Positions 44,145-53,890 of a stretch of DNA of 64,000 nucleotides are shown piece after piece. Both the position numbers and the translations under genes were made by a program. Each line of letters starts with the position of its first letter. The first letter of the stretch is position 1. The stretch comes from Channallabes apus (taxonomy: Eukaryota; Chordata; Actinopteri; Siluriformes; Clariidae), in contig CM060131.1 in NCBI GenBank assembly GCA_030522415.1, forward strand, positions 1,312,501 to 1,376,500, in the 5' to 3' direction. The notes beneath the pieces are model-generated. The model was not told where the DNA came from. It did no database searches and saw nothing but the letters and a program-made list of their open reading frames with translations.

Positions 44145-44147
<3 letters not shown>
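42146..44147 (-). mobile_element. hAT-like element M2, copy B (inverted)
   Basis: Reverse-oriented copy of 29349-31470, from CAGGGGCGTAGATTTAGG to CCTACGCACTTG. It lacks the roughly 110-bp C-rich block near its 5' end that copies A and C carry. It includes the nested Tc1-like remnant at 42790-43130. It continues on both sides into sequence shared with copy C. Confidence 0.6.
42790..43130 (-). mobile_element. Tc1-like terminal remnant nested in M2-B
   Basis: Reverse copy of the remnant at 30470-30835, ending GCAAGCCACTG at 43130. The poly-C run of copy A is a short G run here. No transposase. Confidence 0.7.
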
Positions 44148-44196
<49 letters not shown>

Positions 44197-44860
44197 GGAA
44201 ATATAATTAATATTTTCGTGTTTAATTACAAAAAAAAAACATTTTAATGGTTAGTGATTGTTGCAGACATTTACACTATTTTTGAGAACTATTAAGTTCT
44301 CCTTCAACGTGTCATAGCCGATAACTGCCCCTTTGAAGCCTTTGAATGGTGTTAAAAATACTTGCAAAACAAGTATTGCAGCCATACATTGGAGGGAACT
44401 TCTGAGGTGGTCAGTGATTGATGGCACGGTCGGTCGGAGGGGGTTGTGATCACACCTATAGATCTTTTGTTCTAGGCTATCGGTCAAATATCTCTCCACT
44501 TGGAAGCAAAAACATGCAAGGGATTTCAGCATCTCGACGCACATACTAAGCTGTTTATAAAGTAGACACTGTTTGTTTTTTCATTTTGTAATCTTTCCCG
44601 TGTTTACCGTGTACTGTACAATGTATATTCATTTTTTAATGAATTACTGTAAATAAACTACACATTCCGTTGATTTACCAGAAATGACTTTTCTGTTTTT
44701 TTGTGTGTGCTAAACTAAACTTCAGGGTCAAAGTAATAGCGATTTTATTTGAAAAGTATTATATATTTACAATGCTGATAAGTTCAAGCTTAGATTCATA
44801 TATAAGCTGCTTCAAAGTCTTTCCGTGACCGCTGAAATCCGACAGAACAGGGCTCAAGGG

Positions 44861-44899
<39 letters not shown>

Positions 44900-45064
44900 C
44901 GTGTATGTGTGTGTGTGCGCGTGCGCTGCAGCCTGTCCTATTTTCAGCGGATTTTTCCGCTACCGCAGATCAGTTTATCAACTTGTAATATATACATTTT
45001 AGGAATATATTAACATGTGCAGACATTTAAGCGTGCGCTGCCCTCTCTTGCCCCTGCGTAGAGC

Positions 45065-45114
<50 letters not shown>

Positions 45115-46239
45115 CTATCTATCTATCTATTATATAAATACACATTTGGAATCTGCATCTACATTTTCTGTTACAAGTATAGAATTAGGTTCAGCTGAGA
45201 CTCATGATCAATGGTGTTAGGGTACTTATGTAGTGATAATTAGTTTCAGCCAGATCATTAAAACTAACAATGGACTATGACACTCTTGAGAGGGGATATG
45301 AAGGTGTTATTCATTTATTTATTCTCTACAAGGGTGCGAACTACAGTACAGACCAAACTATAACTCTCTCTTACTACTATAAAAATTCTAGATATAAACA
45401 AACAAAATACAGCTTTTTTTCCTCAGAGGTAAACGGAAAAGTGAAGTTGTTCAGCTGTTTACTGTCACTGCAGCTTCTTCAAAGTCTTCCCACTCCGTGA
45501 CCGCTGAAATCCGACACGACACCACGTTAGGCTGCGTCTTGACTCATTTGTATACCGACGGTGATTGGATGTTTCCCGAGGGCTCAGGGGAGTGTGTGTG
45601 TCTGTGTGTGTGTGTGTGTCTATGTGTGTGTGTCTGTGTGTGTGTGTGTCTATGTGTGTGTGTCTATGTGTGTGCGTGCGCGCGGGTACTTGTTCTACTG
45701 TTATAAAAACTCTAAATATAAACGAACAAAATACAGCTTTTTTTTCAGAGGTAAACGGAAAAGTGAAGATGTTCAGTGTCACTATGCAGATGTTACACTC
45801 AGTGGAGTTACCGAAATCTTTGCTTTAGTCCTCATTGAGCTTTTGTTCCTCTTATGTGAGCATAAACAGTGAAACATTCCACAGGTTTATAATACACCGC
45901 GGCCAAGTGAACCACGTTCCCGTCGAACGAAACGAGGCATAATCGTGGTGTTTGCTTCGCTTATGACACACCATAGTTTATTACCTGCTGTGGTAGATCT
46001 GAATATTTATTCAAACACAATAATAAAGCTTTATATCCTCAGGAGGGCTCAGTACATTGTTTTAGCGATAGTTTCACGGAAGCGAGTTCAGAACTAATCT
46101 AACCAAACCAAAAAAAAAAAACATCCGAAGCTTCAAATAGAATGAACGAACTAATGAAATTGATATATATGTAATTGATATACTGTATATACAGACGTGT
46201 GTGTGTCATTTTAATTCAAATGAACATTTTAATGCTTTC
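44148..46239. other. Microsatellite-rich noncoding stretch
   Basis: Contains (GT)n at 44148-44180, GT/GC tracts at 44863-44925, (CA)n at 45067-45112 followed by (CTAT)n, and interrupted GT tracts at 45590-45680. Positions 44190-44340 match the left flank of M2-C in reverse. Between 44810 and 45800, text such as GACCGCTGAAATCCGACA and AGAGGTAAACGGAAAAGTGAAG is repeated two or three times. Open frames here are mostly translated dinucleotide repeats. No gene is supported. Confidence 0.6.
45371..45790 (+). repeat. Tandem block duplicated around a GT tract
   Basis: ATATAAACAAACAAAATACAG... with AGAGGTAAACGGAAAAGTGAAG near 45380-45455 recurs at about 45713-45770, separated by the GT-rich tract. 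The CTTCAAAGTCTTTCC/GACCGCTGAAATCC block at 44812-44840 and 45475-45510 is a further unit. This looks like a degenerate minisatellite. Confidence 0.6.
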
Positions 46240-46371
46240 TGATACACTTATCAACTTATCCACATAAACTTATCAACACATACTCTCCGTGCACATGTGA
46301 TGACGCGCGCGCCCTCACCTCTTGTTACGGCTGCCTATTTGGCCAAAAAATAATTGAACGATATGCCTGGT

Positions 46372-46503
46372 TGCCCTGCGATGGATTGGCACCCTGTCCA
46401 GGGTGTACCCCGCCTAGTGCCCGAAGTCTCCTGGGATAGGCTCCAGGTCCCCCGCGACCCTGAACACAGGATTAAGCGGTATAGAAGATGAATGAATGAA
46501 TGA
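46372..46503 (+). mobile_element. 5'-truncated SINE with target duplication
   Basis: The 3' part of the same SINE family as 27502-27881 (GATGGATTGGCACCCTGTCC to the (ATGA)n tail). The target duplication ATATGCCTGGT is at 46361-46371 and 46504-46514. The right arm near 53665-53680 has the empty site with a single copy of that target in reverse. Confidence 0.88.
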
Positions 46504-46609
46504 ATATGCCTGGTCCTGGAAAGAGACAATAAATATATATATTTTTTATACATTTATTGCATTGTTTGTTGTTTACAGTCAAGCCATCAACATACAATAA
46601 AATGTAAAC

Positions 46610-46807
46610 ATGAGATCTAAACTAAAAACTGTGCTCCCTGTGCTGGTGCTGGCAATATCATCTCTTTGTTCTGCTGTCTCCGGCTCCCTCCCTGGTCCTG
46701 AACCGTACCTGGCCCTTCCTCTACTCTCACTGTCTCAGAACAGACTGACTCCTGAAGCAGAAAAAAACAATGCAGGAAAAGATGTTTTCCATACTCATAA
46801 TAACTAA
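46610..46807 (+). CDS. Possible 65-residue secreted peptide
   Basis: The N-terminus looks like a signal peptide: basic start MRSKLK, hydrophobic core VLPVLVLAIS, then small residues (SAVSG) that suit a cleavage near residue 25. The remaining 40 residues are Pro/Leu- then polar-rich with no cysteine pair and no dibasic site. A splice-acceptor-like TTGTTTACAG lies just upstream (about 46569-46578), so this could be a coding exon. It sits in the only part of the left inverted arm that has no counterpart in the right arm. I do not recognise the family, and it may be a chance frame. Confidence 0.3.
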   Translation: MRSKLKTVLPVLVLAISSLCSAVSGSLPGPEPYLALPLLSLSQNRLTPEAEKNNAGKDVFHTHNN

Positions 46808-47405
46808 CTTGTTTACATTACACTTGTTAAATTGAAAGATCATACTGTAAATTGGTGAGCCTATTACTTTCTACTGAACAGCCCCAACTCAGAAAACATT
46901 AAAGAAATTGTTCACCCGAAAAAAATATATATATAATTATCAGTCATTATCCCTTCAATAAAAGCACCACACTTACCCACACTGTACATCTGATTGACCC
47001 TACTGAAAAAGAAATAGCACTGGCTAAACTTAAAACAATTGAAGTAATCTGTCACACCTAATATTTGGGAAGTGACGTAATGTAAATAAACCTTTTACTC
47101 TAAGATAAAAATAAGCATAAAAAACTTAATTACATATTGATTTACACTCAAAGCACATTTCTTTATATAAACATTTATTGTGGAATGAACATATTTTCAT
47201 CCAAAATGTTAACATTACTCCATAAAATTACAAATAGTAACACTCAACTTTGCAACACACATTTATTAATTGGACTGAAAAGAAAATTAGAAAATGGTCT
47301 TGAAACAAAATCAGCAGAGGTAAAACATGAAACATTCATGTGTGACTGATGGAAACTCAAAAAGTCACAATCCCGATTTCCTGTGGAGGCTGAAGACAGT
47401 AATAG

Positions 47406-47938
47406 ACCTAATAAGAGTACCTTGATCAAAATGAAATATTTCACTTTGGTTTCCTGCTGTAAACAGCATTATACTAAAAAAAAAAAAAAAAAAAAAGATT
47501 CACCCATAAGCATAAATTAGACACTTCAGTTAAAAAGAGCAAATTATTTTTTTTACTAATGGAATGAGAAAAAAAAACACATTAAACTAGGTTTACTTTT
47601 TTCAGTGGCTCCCTCAATAATTTCTGTCTCCTTTGCCTGTGTTTGATAATGTGAAGCACATATACACTCATTCATCATGAAAGATCTATTATAAAACAAA
47701 ATAAAATTCATGTTCGCTTCAGCACTGTTCATCCGCGTCCTTACATTCATTGTTGTACTTGGTCCGGCTTTTAGATAAAGTCCTTCCATGCGTCATCTGG
47801 CGGATATTCAGTGAAGCGCAACACATTTATTTAAAATTCCCGAATGTTGCCTGCGGCAAGTCGCGGCACGCCGCGCGCTAAATTGTGGCATCCCGCGGGA
47901 AAACACGCAGGGTTTTAAGGGCGACATCTGTATTAGGT
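47406..47938 (-). repeat. Dispersed repeat R1, copy e (inverted, SINE-free)
   Basis: Reverse copy of 27288-28197 without the SINE. It is bounded by ACCTAATA (47406-47413) and TATTAGGT (47931-47938), which are inverted repeats of each other. Beyond the right boundary the sequence is module M1, in the same orientation as after copy c. R1 is therefore flipped relative to M1 between the two loci. Confidence 0.7.
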
Positions 47939-47976
47939 TGAGTGTGATTTGCGCATGCGCAGTCTTTAGACCACAG

Positions 47977-50900
47977 TTCAAATTCAAATTTTATTAGTCA
48001 CATACACAATCATACACAGTATAATATGCAGTGAAATGCTTTTATACGACCGCCAGTGACCTTAAAAAAAAAGAAAATAAGAAAATAAAATCTTGTACGT
48101 AAAATAAATAATCAATAAAAAGGAAATACTAAAGAAATAATTTTAACTAGTAAAATTTGTAAAATTAACTGTGCATAAGGGCATAATAAAATATTGCAAA
48201 AATATAGAAATATGGTATTAAAGTGTCAGTGGTTGTGCAAATATGCATGAAAGGTGACATGTGCAATTGTCCAGATGTATGAGTATTTAGTGCAAGTGTG
48301 TATGAATGTGTCCATGATTGTCCAGTCAGTGTTGTGAGCTTAAAAGATGTTATTAGTCCTGTGTGGAGGTGTGATTGAGAGACCTTATCGCCTGCGGGAA
48401 GAAGCTCCTCCTCAGTCTCTCTGTGTTGGCCTTTAGGGAGCGGAATCTCTTCCCAGACCGCAACAAAGAGAACAGTCCATTACTGGGGTGACTGAGGTCC
48501 TTCATGATCTTCCTGGCCTTAGTCCAGCACCGCTTGCTGTAGATGGAGTGCAGGTCAGGGAGCTCAGTGCGGATGATGCGTTCGGCTGATCGCACCACCC
48601 TCTGTAGAGCTCGTCTGTCCTGCATGGTGCTGTTCCCGAACCAGGTCGTGATGTTTCCCGTCAGGATGCTCTCTATGGTGCAGGAGTAGAAGTTCCTGAG
48701 CACCTTGGAGGGCAGTCTAAAGTCTCTCAAGCGTCTGAGGTGGTAGAGACGCTGCCGGGCTTTTTTCACCACGGTGTTGATGTGACAGGACCATGATAGG
48801 TCCTGCGTGATGTGAACACCGAGGTATCTGAAGCTGTCCACTCTCTCCACTGGGCTCCTGTTGATGACGGGGGTCTGGTAGTTCCTCTCCTGCTTTGTAC
48901 TAAAGTCCACTATCAGCTCCTTTGTCTTACTGACGTTCAGGAGGAGATTGTTCCTCTGGCACCAGTTCTCCAGATTTCCAATCTCCTCTAGGTAGTCCGA
49001 CTCATCATTGTTGGTGATCAGTCCGACCACGACGGTGTCGTCAGCAAACTTGATGATGGAGGTGGAGTTGGTAGTGGCCACGCAGTCGTGGGTGTACAAA
49101 GAGTACAGCAGGGGGCTCAGAACACAACCCTGGGGGGCTCCAGTGCTGAGAGTGAGTGTAGCTGAGACATGTCCGCCCATCCTTACTGCCTGTGGTCTGC
49201 CAGTCAGAAAATTGGAGATCCACTGACATATAGATGAGCTCAGTCCCAGGTGCTCCAGCTTGGTGGTGAGTGTGGAAGGAATTATTGTGTTAAAAGCAGA
49301 GCTGTAGTCGATGAAGAGCATTTTAACATAATTCCCTTTCCTAGTGTCCAGGTGAGTGAGTGATGTGTGGAGGAGATGAGAGATTGCATCGTCTGTGGAG
49401 CGGTTCTGACGGTATGCAAACTGTAGTGGGTCCAGTGTGTCGGGTAGTGAAGAAATGATGAAGTCTCTGATAAGGCGTTCAAAGCACTTCATCACTACTG
49501 AGGTGAGAGCTACAGGGCGATAGTCATTGAGAGAAGCAGGATGTGGTTTCTTTGGAACAGGAACAATAATGGACTCTTTGAAGCATGTGGGGATCACCGA
49601 CTGAGATAAAGAGATGTTGAATATCTCAGTGAACACAGGTGCTAGCTGGTCTGCGCAGGCTCTGAGAATACGACCTGAGATGCCGTCTGGTCCTGCTGCT
49701 TTCCTGGTGTTCACTCTCTTGAAGGCTCTCCTCACGTCGTGCTCGGAGATGATGAGCGCGTTCCCGGTGCTGACTGTGTCTTCCTGTCTGCAGCCGTTAG
49801 CGCCGCTAGCATTAGCGCCGTTAGCATTAGCGCCGTTAGCATTAGCATTGCTAGCGTCTTTAGCTGCAGCCTCGAAGCGAGCGTAAAATGTGTTCAGCTC
49901 GTCTGCGTTCGTCATACCGGATGTTGGTGCTTTGTAGTCCGTTATTGTTCTCAGTCCCTGCCACAGGCTCCTAGAGTCACTCTGTTGAAGCTGTGACTCT
50001 AGTTTTCTCCCGTAGCGCTGCTTCGCCTCTTTCACCGCCTTCCGGACGTTATATGACGCAGCCTTGTACGGTTCCATGTCCCCCGATGCAAGTCCCGTGT
50101 TGTAGGCAGCTGTGCGAGATCTCAAAGCGTCGCGGATGGTTTTATCCACCCACGGCTTCTGGTTGGGAAACGTTCTGATAGTCTTTTTCTCTACCGTATC
50201 GTCTGCCAGCTTTTCAATAAATCCCACAACCGCTTCCGTAAACACGCTGACGTCATCATCGGAGCTGTTTCTAAACATGTCCCAGTCTGCGTCATCGAGT
50301 GCGTCCTGTAACGCGGCCACCGATTGGTCCGTCCAGTGCGCGACCTCCCTCAGGACCGGAACTTCCTGTTTCAGCCTCTGTTTATATTTTGGCATGAGGA
50401 AAATGGCGGCGTGGTCGGATTTACCAAACGCTGGACGAGATTGTGCCTTGTAACCGTCTTTGACCGTGGTATAACAATGGTCCAGTGTCCTTTCGCCCCT
50501 GGTGGGGCAGGTGATGTGCTGATAAAAGTTCGGCGCTGCGCGTTTGAGGTTGGCACTATTAAAATCCCCCGCCACAATGAGCGCAGCGTCCCGGTGTTGT
50601 GTCTGGTGCTGTGTGAGCGCCTCATGCAGCTCGCATAAGGCAGTTTCAGTGTCCGCTTGTGGAGGTATGTAAACGGCGCTGATTATGACCGATGTGATCT
50701 CCCGTGGAAGATAAAATGGACGACACATGATGGACAGTAGTTCCAGGTTTGGTGTGCAGGAACGTGTAAGAGGAACAACGCTCGCGCTGTTGCACCAGCT
50801 GTTGTTCACCATTAAGCACACGCCGCCTCCCCTTGACTTCCCCGAGTCCCGCGTCCTGTCCATGCGGTGAACCGAGAAGAACTCGGCCGGCTGTATGGCG

Positions 50901-51358
50901 TGGTCTGGCACAGCTGGGTTCAGCCATGTCTCGGTGAAGCAGAGGAGATTGCAGTCCCGAATGTCCCTCTGGAACTTTATCCTGGCCCTGAGGTCATCCA
51001 GTTTGTTCTCCAGTGACTGGACGTTGGCGAGCAGGATGCTAGGCAGAGGTGTGCGGTGTGCACGGGCTCGGAGCCGGTTCCTCACGCCAGCTCGTTTCCC
51101 TCGGGTCTGTCGCTTCGCGTCGCGTCCATTGTTCTCCCTCAGGATCTCACTCGGCCAGCTCGGATCCGGAGTTAAAACCGTCGAATTGTGAGTACATTGT
51201 ATACCAATAGAAACAAGAGTGTCTCTATCATACCTAATGTACTCAATGGTGGTGATTTTGCCGATTTTAAAACACTGAAAACTAACTTAAAAAACAAAAA
51301 CAAAGAAAAGGTGGTCGGAGCAGTCGTGACGGCAGCCGACCTCACCGGCGCCATCTTG
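47977..51358 (-). mobile_element. Full-length CR1/L2-group LINE
   Basis: On the minus strand it starts TCCAAGATGGCGCCGG and ends with the short tandem tail (AATTTGAATTTG type). It interrupts module M1 at a site that is intact in copy A (GACCATAGTTTTGCC near 28230), with a short AGTT duplication. The related copy at 21407-23559 is 5'-truncated. I place it in the CR1/L2 group, Rex1/Babar-like, from motif pattern and 3' tail. The exact clade needs a tree. Confidence 0.85.
48353..51085 (-). CDS. LINE ORF2: endonuclease and reverse transcriptase
   Basis: At least 910 uninterrupted codons. The N-terminal AP-type endonuclease shows NVQSLENKLDDL, CFTETWL, AGDFN and a C-terminal SDH motif. A linker with an Ala/Asn/Gly tract follows, from GCTAAY repeats (about 49795-49860). 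The reverse transcriptase has KAAGPDGISGRIL, motif A FIDYSSAFNTI, motif B GAPQGCVLSPLL and catalytic FADDTVVVG. The C-terminal region follows. All key residues are present. The frame stays open upstream of 51085 to about 51290, but without an ATG, so the true start is uncertain (51085 is a GTG codon). It could be active, but expression is unknown. Confidence 0.88.
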   Translation of the reverse strand: MRNRLRARAHRTPLPSILLANVQSLENKLDDLRARIKFQRDIRDCNLLCFTETWLNPAVPDHAIQPAEFFSVHRMDRTRDSGKSRGGGVCLMVNNSWCNSASVVPLTRSCTPNLELLSIMCRPFYLPREITSVIISAVYIPPQADTETALCELHEALTQHQTQHRDAALIVAGDFNSANLKRAAPNFYQHITCPTRGERTLDHCYTTVKDGYKAQSRPAFGKSDHAAIFLMPKYKQRLKQEVPVLREVAHWTDQSVAALQDALDDADWDMFRNSSDDDVSVFTEAVVGFIEKLADDTVEKKTIRTFPNQKPWVDKTIRDALRSRTAAYNTGLASGDMEPYKAASYNVRKAVKEAKQRYGRKLESQLQQSDSRSLWQGLRTITDYKAPTSGMTNADELNTFYARFEAAAKDASNANANGANANGANASGANGCRQEDTVSTGNALIISEHDVRRAFKRVNTRKAAGPDGISGRILRACADQLAPVFTEIFNISLSQSVIPTCFKESIIVPVPKKPHPASLNDYRPVALTSVVMKCFERLIRDFIISSLPDTLDPLQFAYRQNRSTDDAISHLLHTSLTHLDTRKGNYVKMLFIDYSSAFNTIIPSTLTTKLEHLGLSSSICQWISNFLTGRPQAVRMGGHVSATLTLSTGAPQGCVLSPLLYSLYTHDCVATTNSTSIIKFADDTVVVGLITNNDESDYLEEIGNLENWCQRNNLLLNVSKTKELIVDFSTKQERNYQTPVINRSPVERVDSFRYLGVHITQDLSWSCHINTVVKKARQRLYHLRRLRDFRLPSKVLRNFYSCTIESILTGNITTWFGNSTMQDRRALQRVVRSAERIIRTELPDLHSIYSKRCWTKARKIMKDLSHPSNGLFSLLRSGKRFRSLKANTERLRRSFFPQAIRSLNHTSTQD

Positions 51359-52444
51359 GATAGTTTTGCCGGTATAATTTTATTTCCGCCTCAAACCGGA
51401 GCATGACGTTGAAACAAGTAAGGAAGGATATCAGAACCTGTATTTCAGTTACTGTTAGTTAAAGCCCCTGATTAAACTTAAATCTAATCCATTCACAAAG
51501 GACATTTCTGCTTCAAACCGTGTCTCATGACCTCATGACGCAGCATTTTCACGGACTGAATCACATGCGGGTGGGGATTCTCAAAGAAAGCTCCTTTAAA
51601 CCAGGTAAGAAAGCAAACTCGTGTCATTTCTATGTTAAATGTATCTCTTATATGAGCAAATTCATGATTTATGTCAGGAACAACTACTTTGTAGATTGAG
51701 TTTTGTGTCCGTGTTTGCTACTGTCGCTAAAACCACCTATATTACCTGCATTAGCATTAGCTAACTAACGTGGTGATTTTCAAAAACACCGGAGTTTCTA
51801 CAGTAAGTCAGCGGCAGTAAGAAAATAATTATATTTAAGTACCGTTGGTTAACAATGTAAAAATTAATAGGAAAGTGACGTAAACATAGAACAAGCTAAT
51901 TTGGAGTGAGTGCTGTTTGTAGTGTACTGCTTTCTATACTTTATACACACTGTAATTAAGATTTGCTAACATAAGAACTTGAGCCAGTCCAATTTTTGTT
52001 TTTACCTTTTTTTTTTTTTTTTTTAAGATCAGTAATGAGTTTCTGAGAATTATATCTGCTCCACTTCAAGCAAGATTACTGGTTTCCTTGGACAAGCAAC
52101 ACTACAAACTAATTGAGATCATCAGAAACTGAGGAGGAACCCGTCAGAGAGAAGACCAGAGATATAATCTTCATCTTCAAGTTCTTGATCTGGTATGTAC
52201 TCGCTCAAAAGCAGAAATTAGCTTGGTGTCAAATGTAATCTTGTGAATGGTAGCCACAGGACCTGAGCAAGGCATCCACATCAAGTTGGCTGTGATGCAC
52301 TAAATTAAAACATAACTAGCAGAATAAAACTTTATTTTAACTTGTTCACAGGTTAGTGTATGCTGTCTGAATACAGGTTTCAATGTCTGCCATGTTCATT
52401 TTTTCACGCTTTACAAGCCTAACATAACCAACAATACTATGTTT
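51359..52444 (+). pseudogene. Gene-like module M1, copy B (exon remnants)
   Basis: Continuation of M1 after the LINE. It has the same signals as copy A: donor at 51604/51605, exon 52028-52192, donor CTG|GTATGT. In the protein-like frame a stop also occurs at the same codon, but here it is TGA (52130-52132), not TAG. Unlike copy A, copy B continues into further sequence, including a possible exon at 52709-52773. The family is not identified. Confidence 0.45.
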
Positions 52445-52708
52445 GTTTTTATGTCCCTAGAGCCTGGAGGTGATTACCTCCTGAAATTAATACTTAAAAT
52501 GATAAACTTTATCATTAATACATAATGTGTGTATATGTATGTCAGTTATTTTGGCGTATTCATTGAGCTAATTACATTTATCATGCTGCACCATAATCCT
52601 AGGTGTTTTTTTCACTCATAGGGAGCATTAAGTGATTTTACATGCATACATCAGACACTGTTTTGCCAAATAGAGCAATTGTCTAACAAATGTCCTTTCT
52701 TTTATTAG

Positions 52709-52773
52709 GTTGTTCAGAAAGATGAAGCTCAGGCAGAATTTGTGAGGTGCACAATGGCCCTGTTTGTCCTCAG
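52709..52773 (+). other. Possible downstream exon of M1
   Basis: A pyrimidine-rich acceptor (CTTTCTTTTATTAG) precedes GTTGTTCAGAAAGATGAAGC. The phase fits the M1 exon and stays open for 22 codons ('QKDEAQAEFVRCTMALFVLR') to a TAG that overlaps a donor-like CAG|GTAGGA. Weak evidence. Confidence 0.3.
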
Positions 52774-52784
52774 GTAGGAAGAGG

Positions 52785-53890
52785 ACTGTCTTCAGCCTCC
52801 ACAGGAAATCGGGATTGTGACTTATTGAGTTTCCATCAGTCGCACATGAATGTTCCATGTTTTACCTCTGCTGATTTTGTTTCAGGAACATTTTCTAATT
52901 TTCTTTTCAGTCCAATTAATAAATGTATGTTGCAAAGTTGAGTGTTACTATTTGTAATTTTATTCATTCATTCATTTTCTATACCGCTTAATCCTGTGTT
53001 CAGGGTCGCGGGGGACCTGGAGCCTATCCCAGGAGACTTCGGGCACTAGGCGGGGTACACCCTGGACAGGGTGCCAATCCATCGCAGGGCACACACATAC
53101 ATTTATGGAGTAATTTATTTTAGTCGCAGAGTATTTAGTTTGGTTCTTCTTCAGCAGGTTTGACAAGGACAAAATGTACCCATTGCAAAATTAAATTTGT
53201 GGATAAATGCAGACATCTTTTTTTTCCCTCTCAATTTCAAATTCAGTTAACAGTGTTGAATGACTGTTGGTGTTTATACGTTTTGAAAAAAAAAAATCTT
53301 ATTGTTAACATTTTGGATGAAAATATGTTCATTCCACAATAAATGTTTATATAAAGAAATGTGTTTTGAGTGTAAATCAATATGTAATTAAGTTTTTTAT
53401 GCTTTTATATTTAAATTATGAATGCCTTAAATCTTTTTGATGCAACTTAAAAAAAGGTAATTTGCTCAACCATTTAAAAGTGGTTTATATCAAGTTTATA
53501 ATTTCAGGTTAGATTTAGTAGAATATTTACATTAAGTAATATAGCCAACTCATTTATTTCTGGAATTGATGCATGGGCTTCATCTTAGGCCTTTTTTTTC
53601 TTTCGGTTCTTTCGTTTCTCAGCGCCGGACTGTTGATGTCTCTTTCCAGGACCAGGCATATCGTTCAATTATTATAATTCTTTTGGCCAAATACTGTAGG
53701 CAGCCGTAACAGAGGTGAGGGCGCGCGCGTCATCACGTCTGCTTAGCCGACTCTGCGTTCACCGTAAACTTCAATATAGACGTTTATATTTTTGTTTATT
53801 TGTATATGTATGTTATTAGTATACATTTTTTAGCGATTGTGTGTGCATGGAGAGTTTGTGTGGATAAGTTTATGTGGATAAGTTGATAAG
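52785..53890. repeat. Right arm of a large inverted repeat
   Basis: Counterpart of 46240-47405, in reverse. The best stretches are 52785-52960, 53101-53112, 53300-53410, 53620-53740 and 53840-53890. It carries its own SINE fragment (52963-53100), which the left arm lacks. Confidence 0.7.
52963..53100 (-). mobile_element. SINE fragment
   Basis: The 3' part of the same SINE family (TTCTATACCGCTTAATCCTG to GATGG complement), on the minus strand. The left arm reads GTAATTTTATGGAG without it, and here TTTAT flanks both sides, so a short target duplication is likely. Confidence 0.82.

Larger units (their letters stand above)
46240..47405. repeat. Left arm of a large inverted repeat
   Basis: Segments 46245-46371, 46504-46530 and 47100-47405 read in reverse at 52785-53890 (for example TTACGGCTGCCTATTTGGCC against GGCCAAATACTGTAGGCAGCC). 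The arm is interrupted here by a SINE fragment (46372-46503) and by about 570 bases (46530-47100) absent from the right arm, which hold the short open frame at 46610. The two arms enclose about 5.4 kb. Confidence 0.7.

Noticed and set aside
45465..45870. Several frames with Thr-His, Cys-Val or Val-Cys repeats
   Set aside because: They are translated GT/CA microsatellites.
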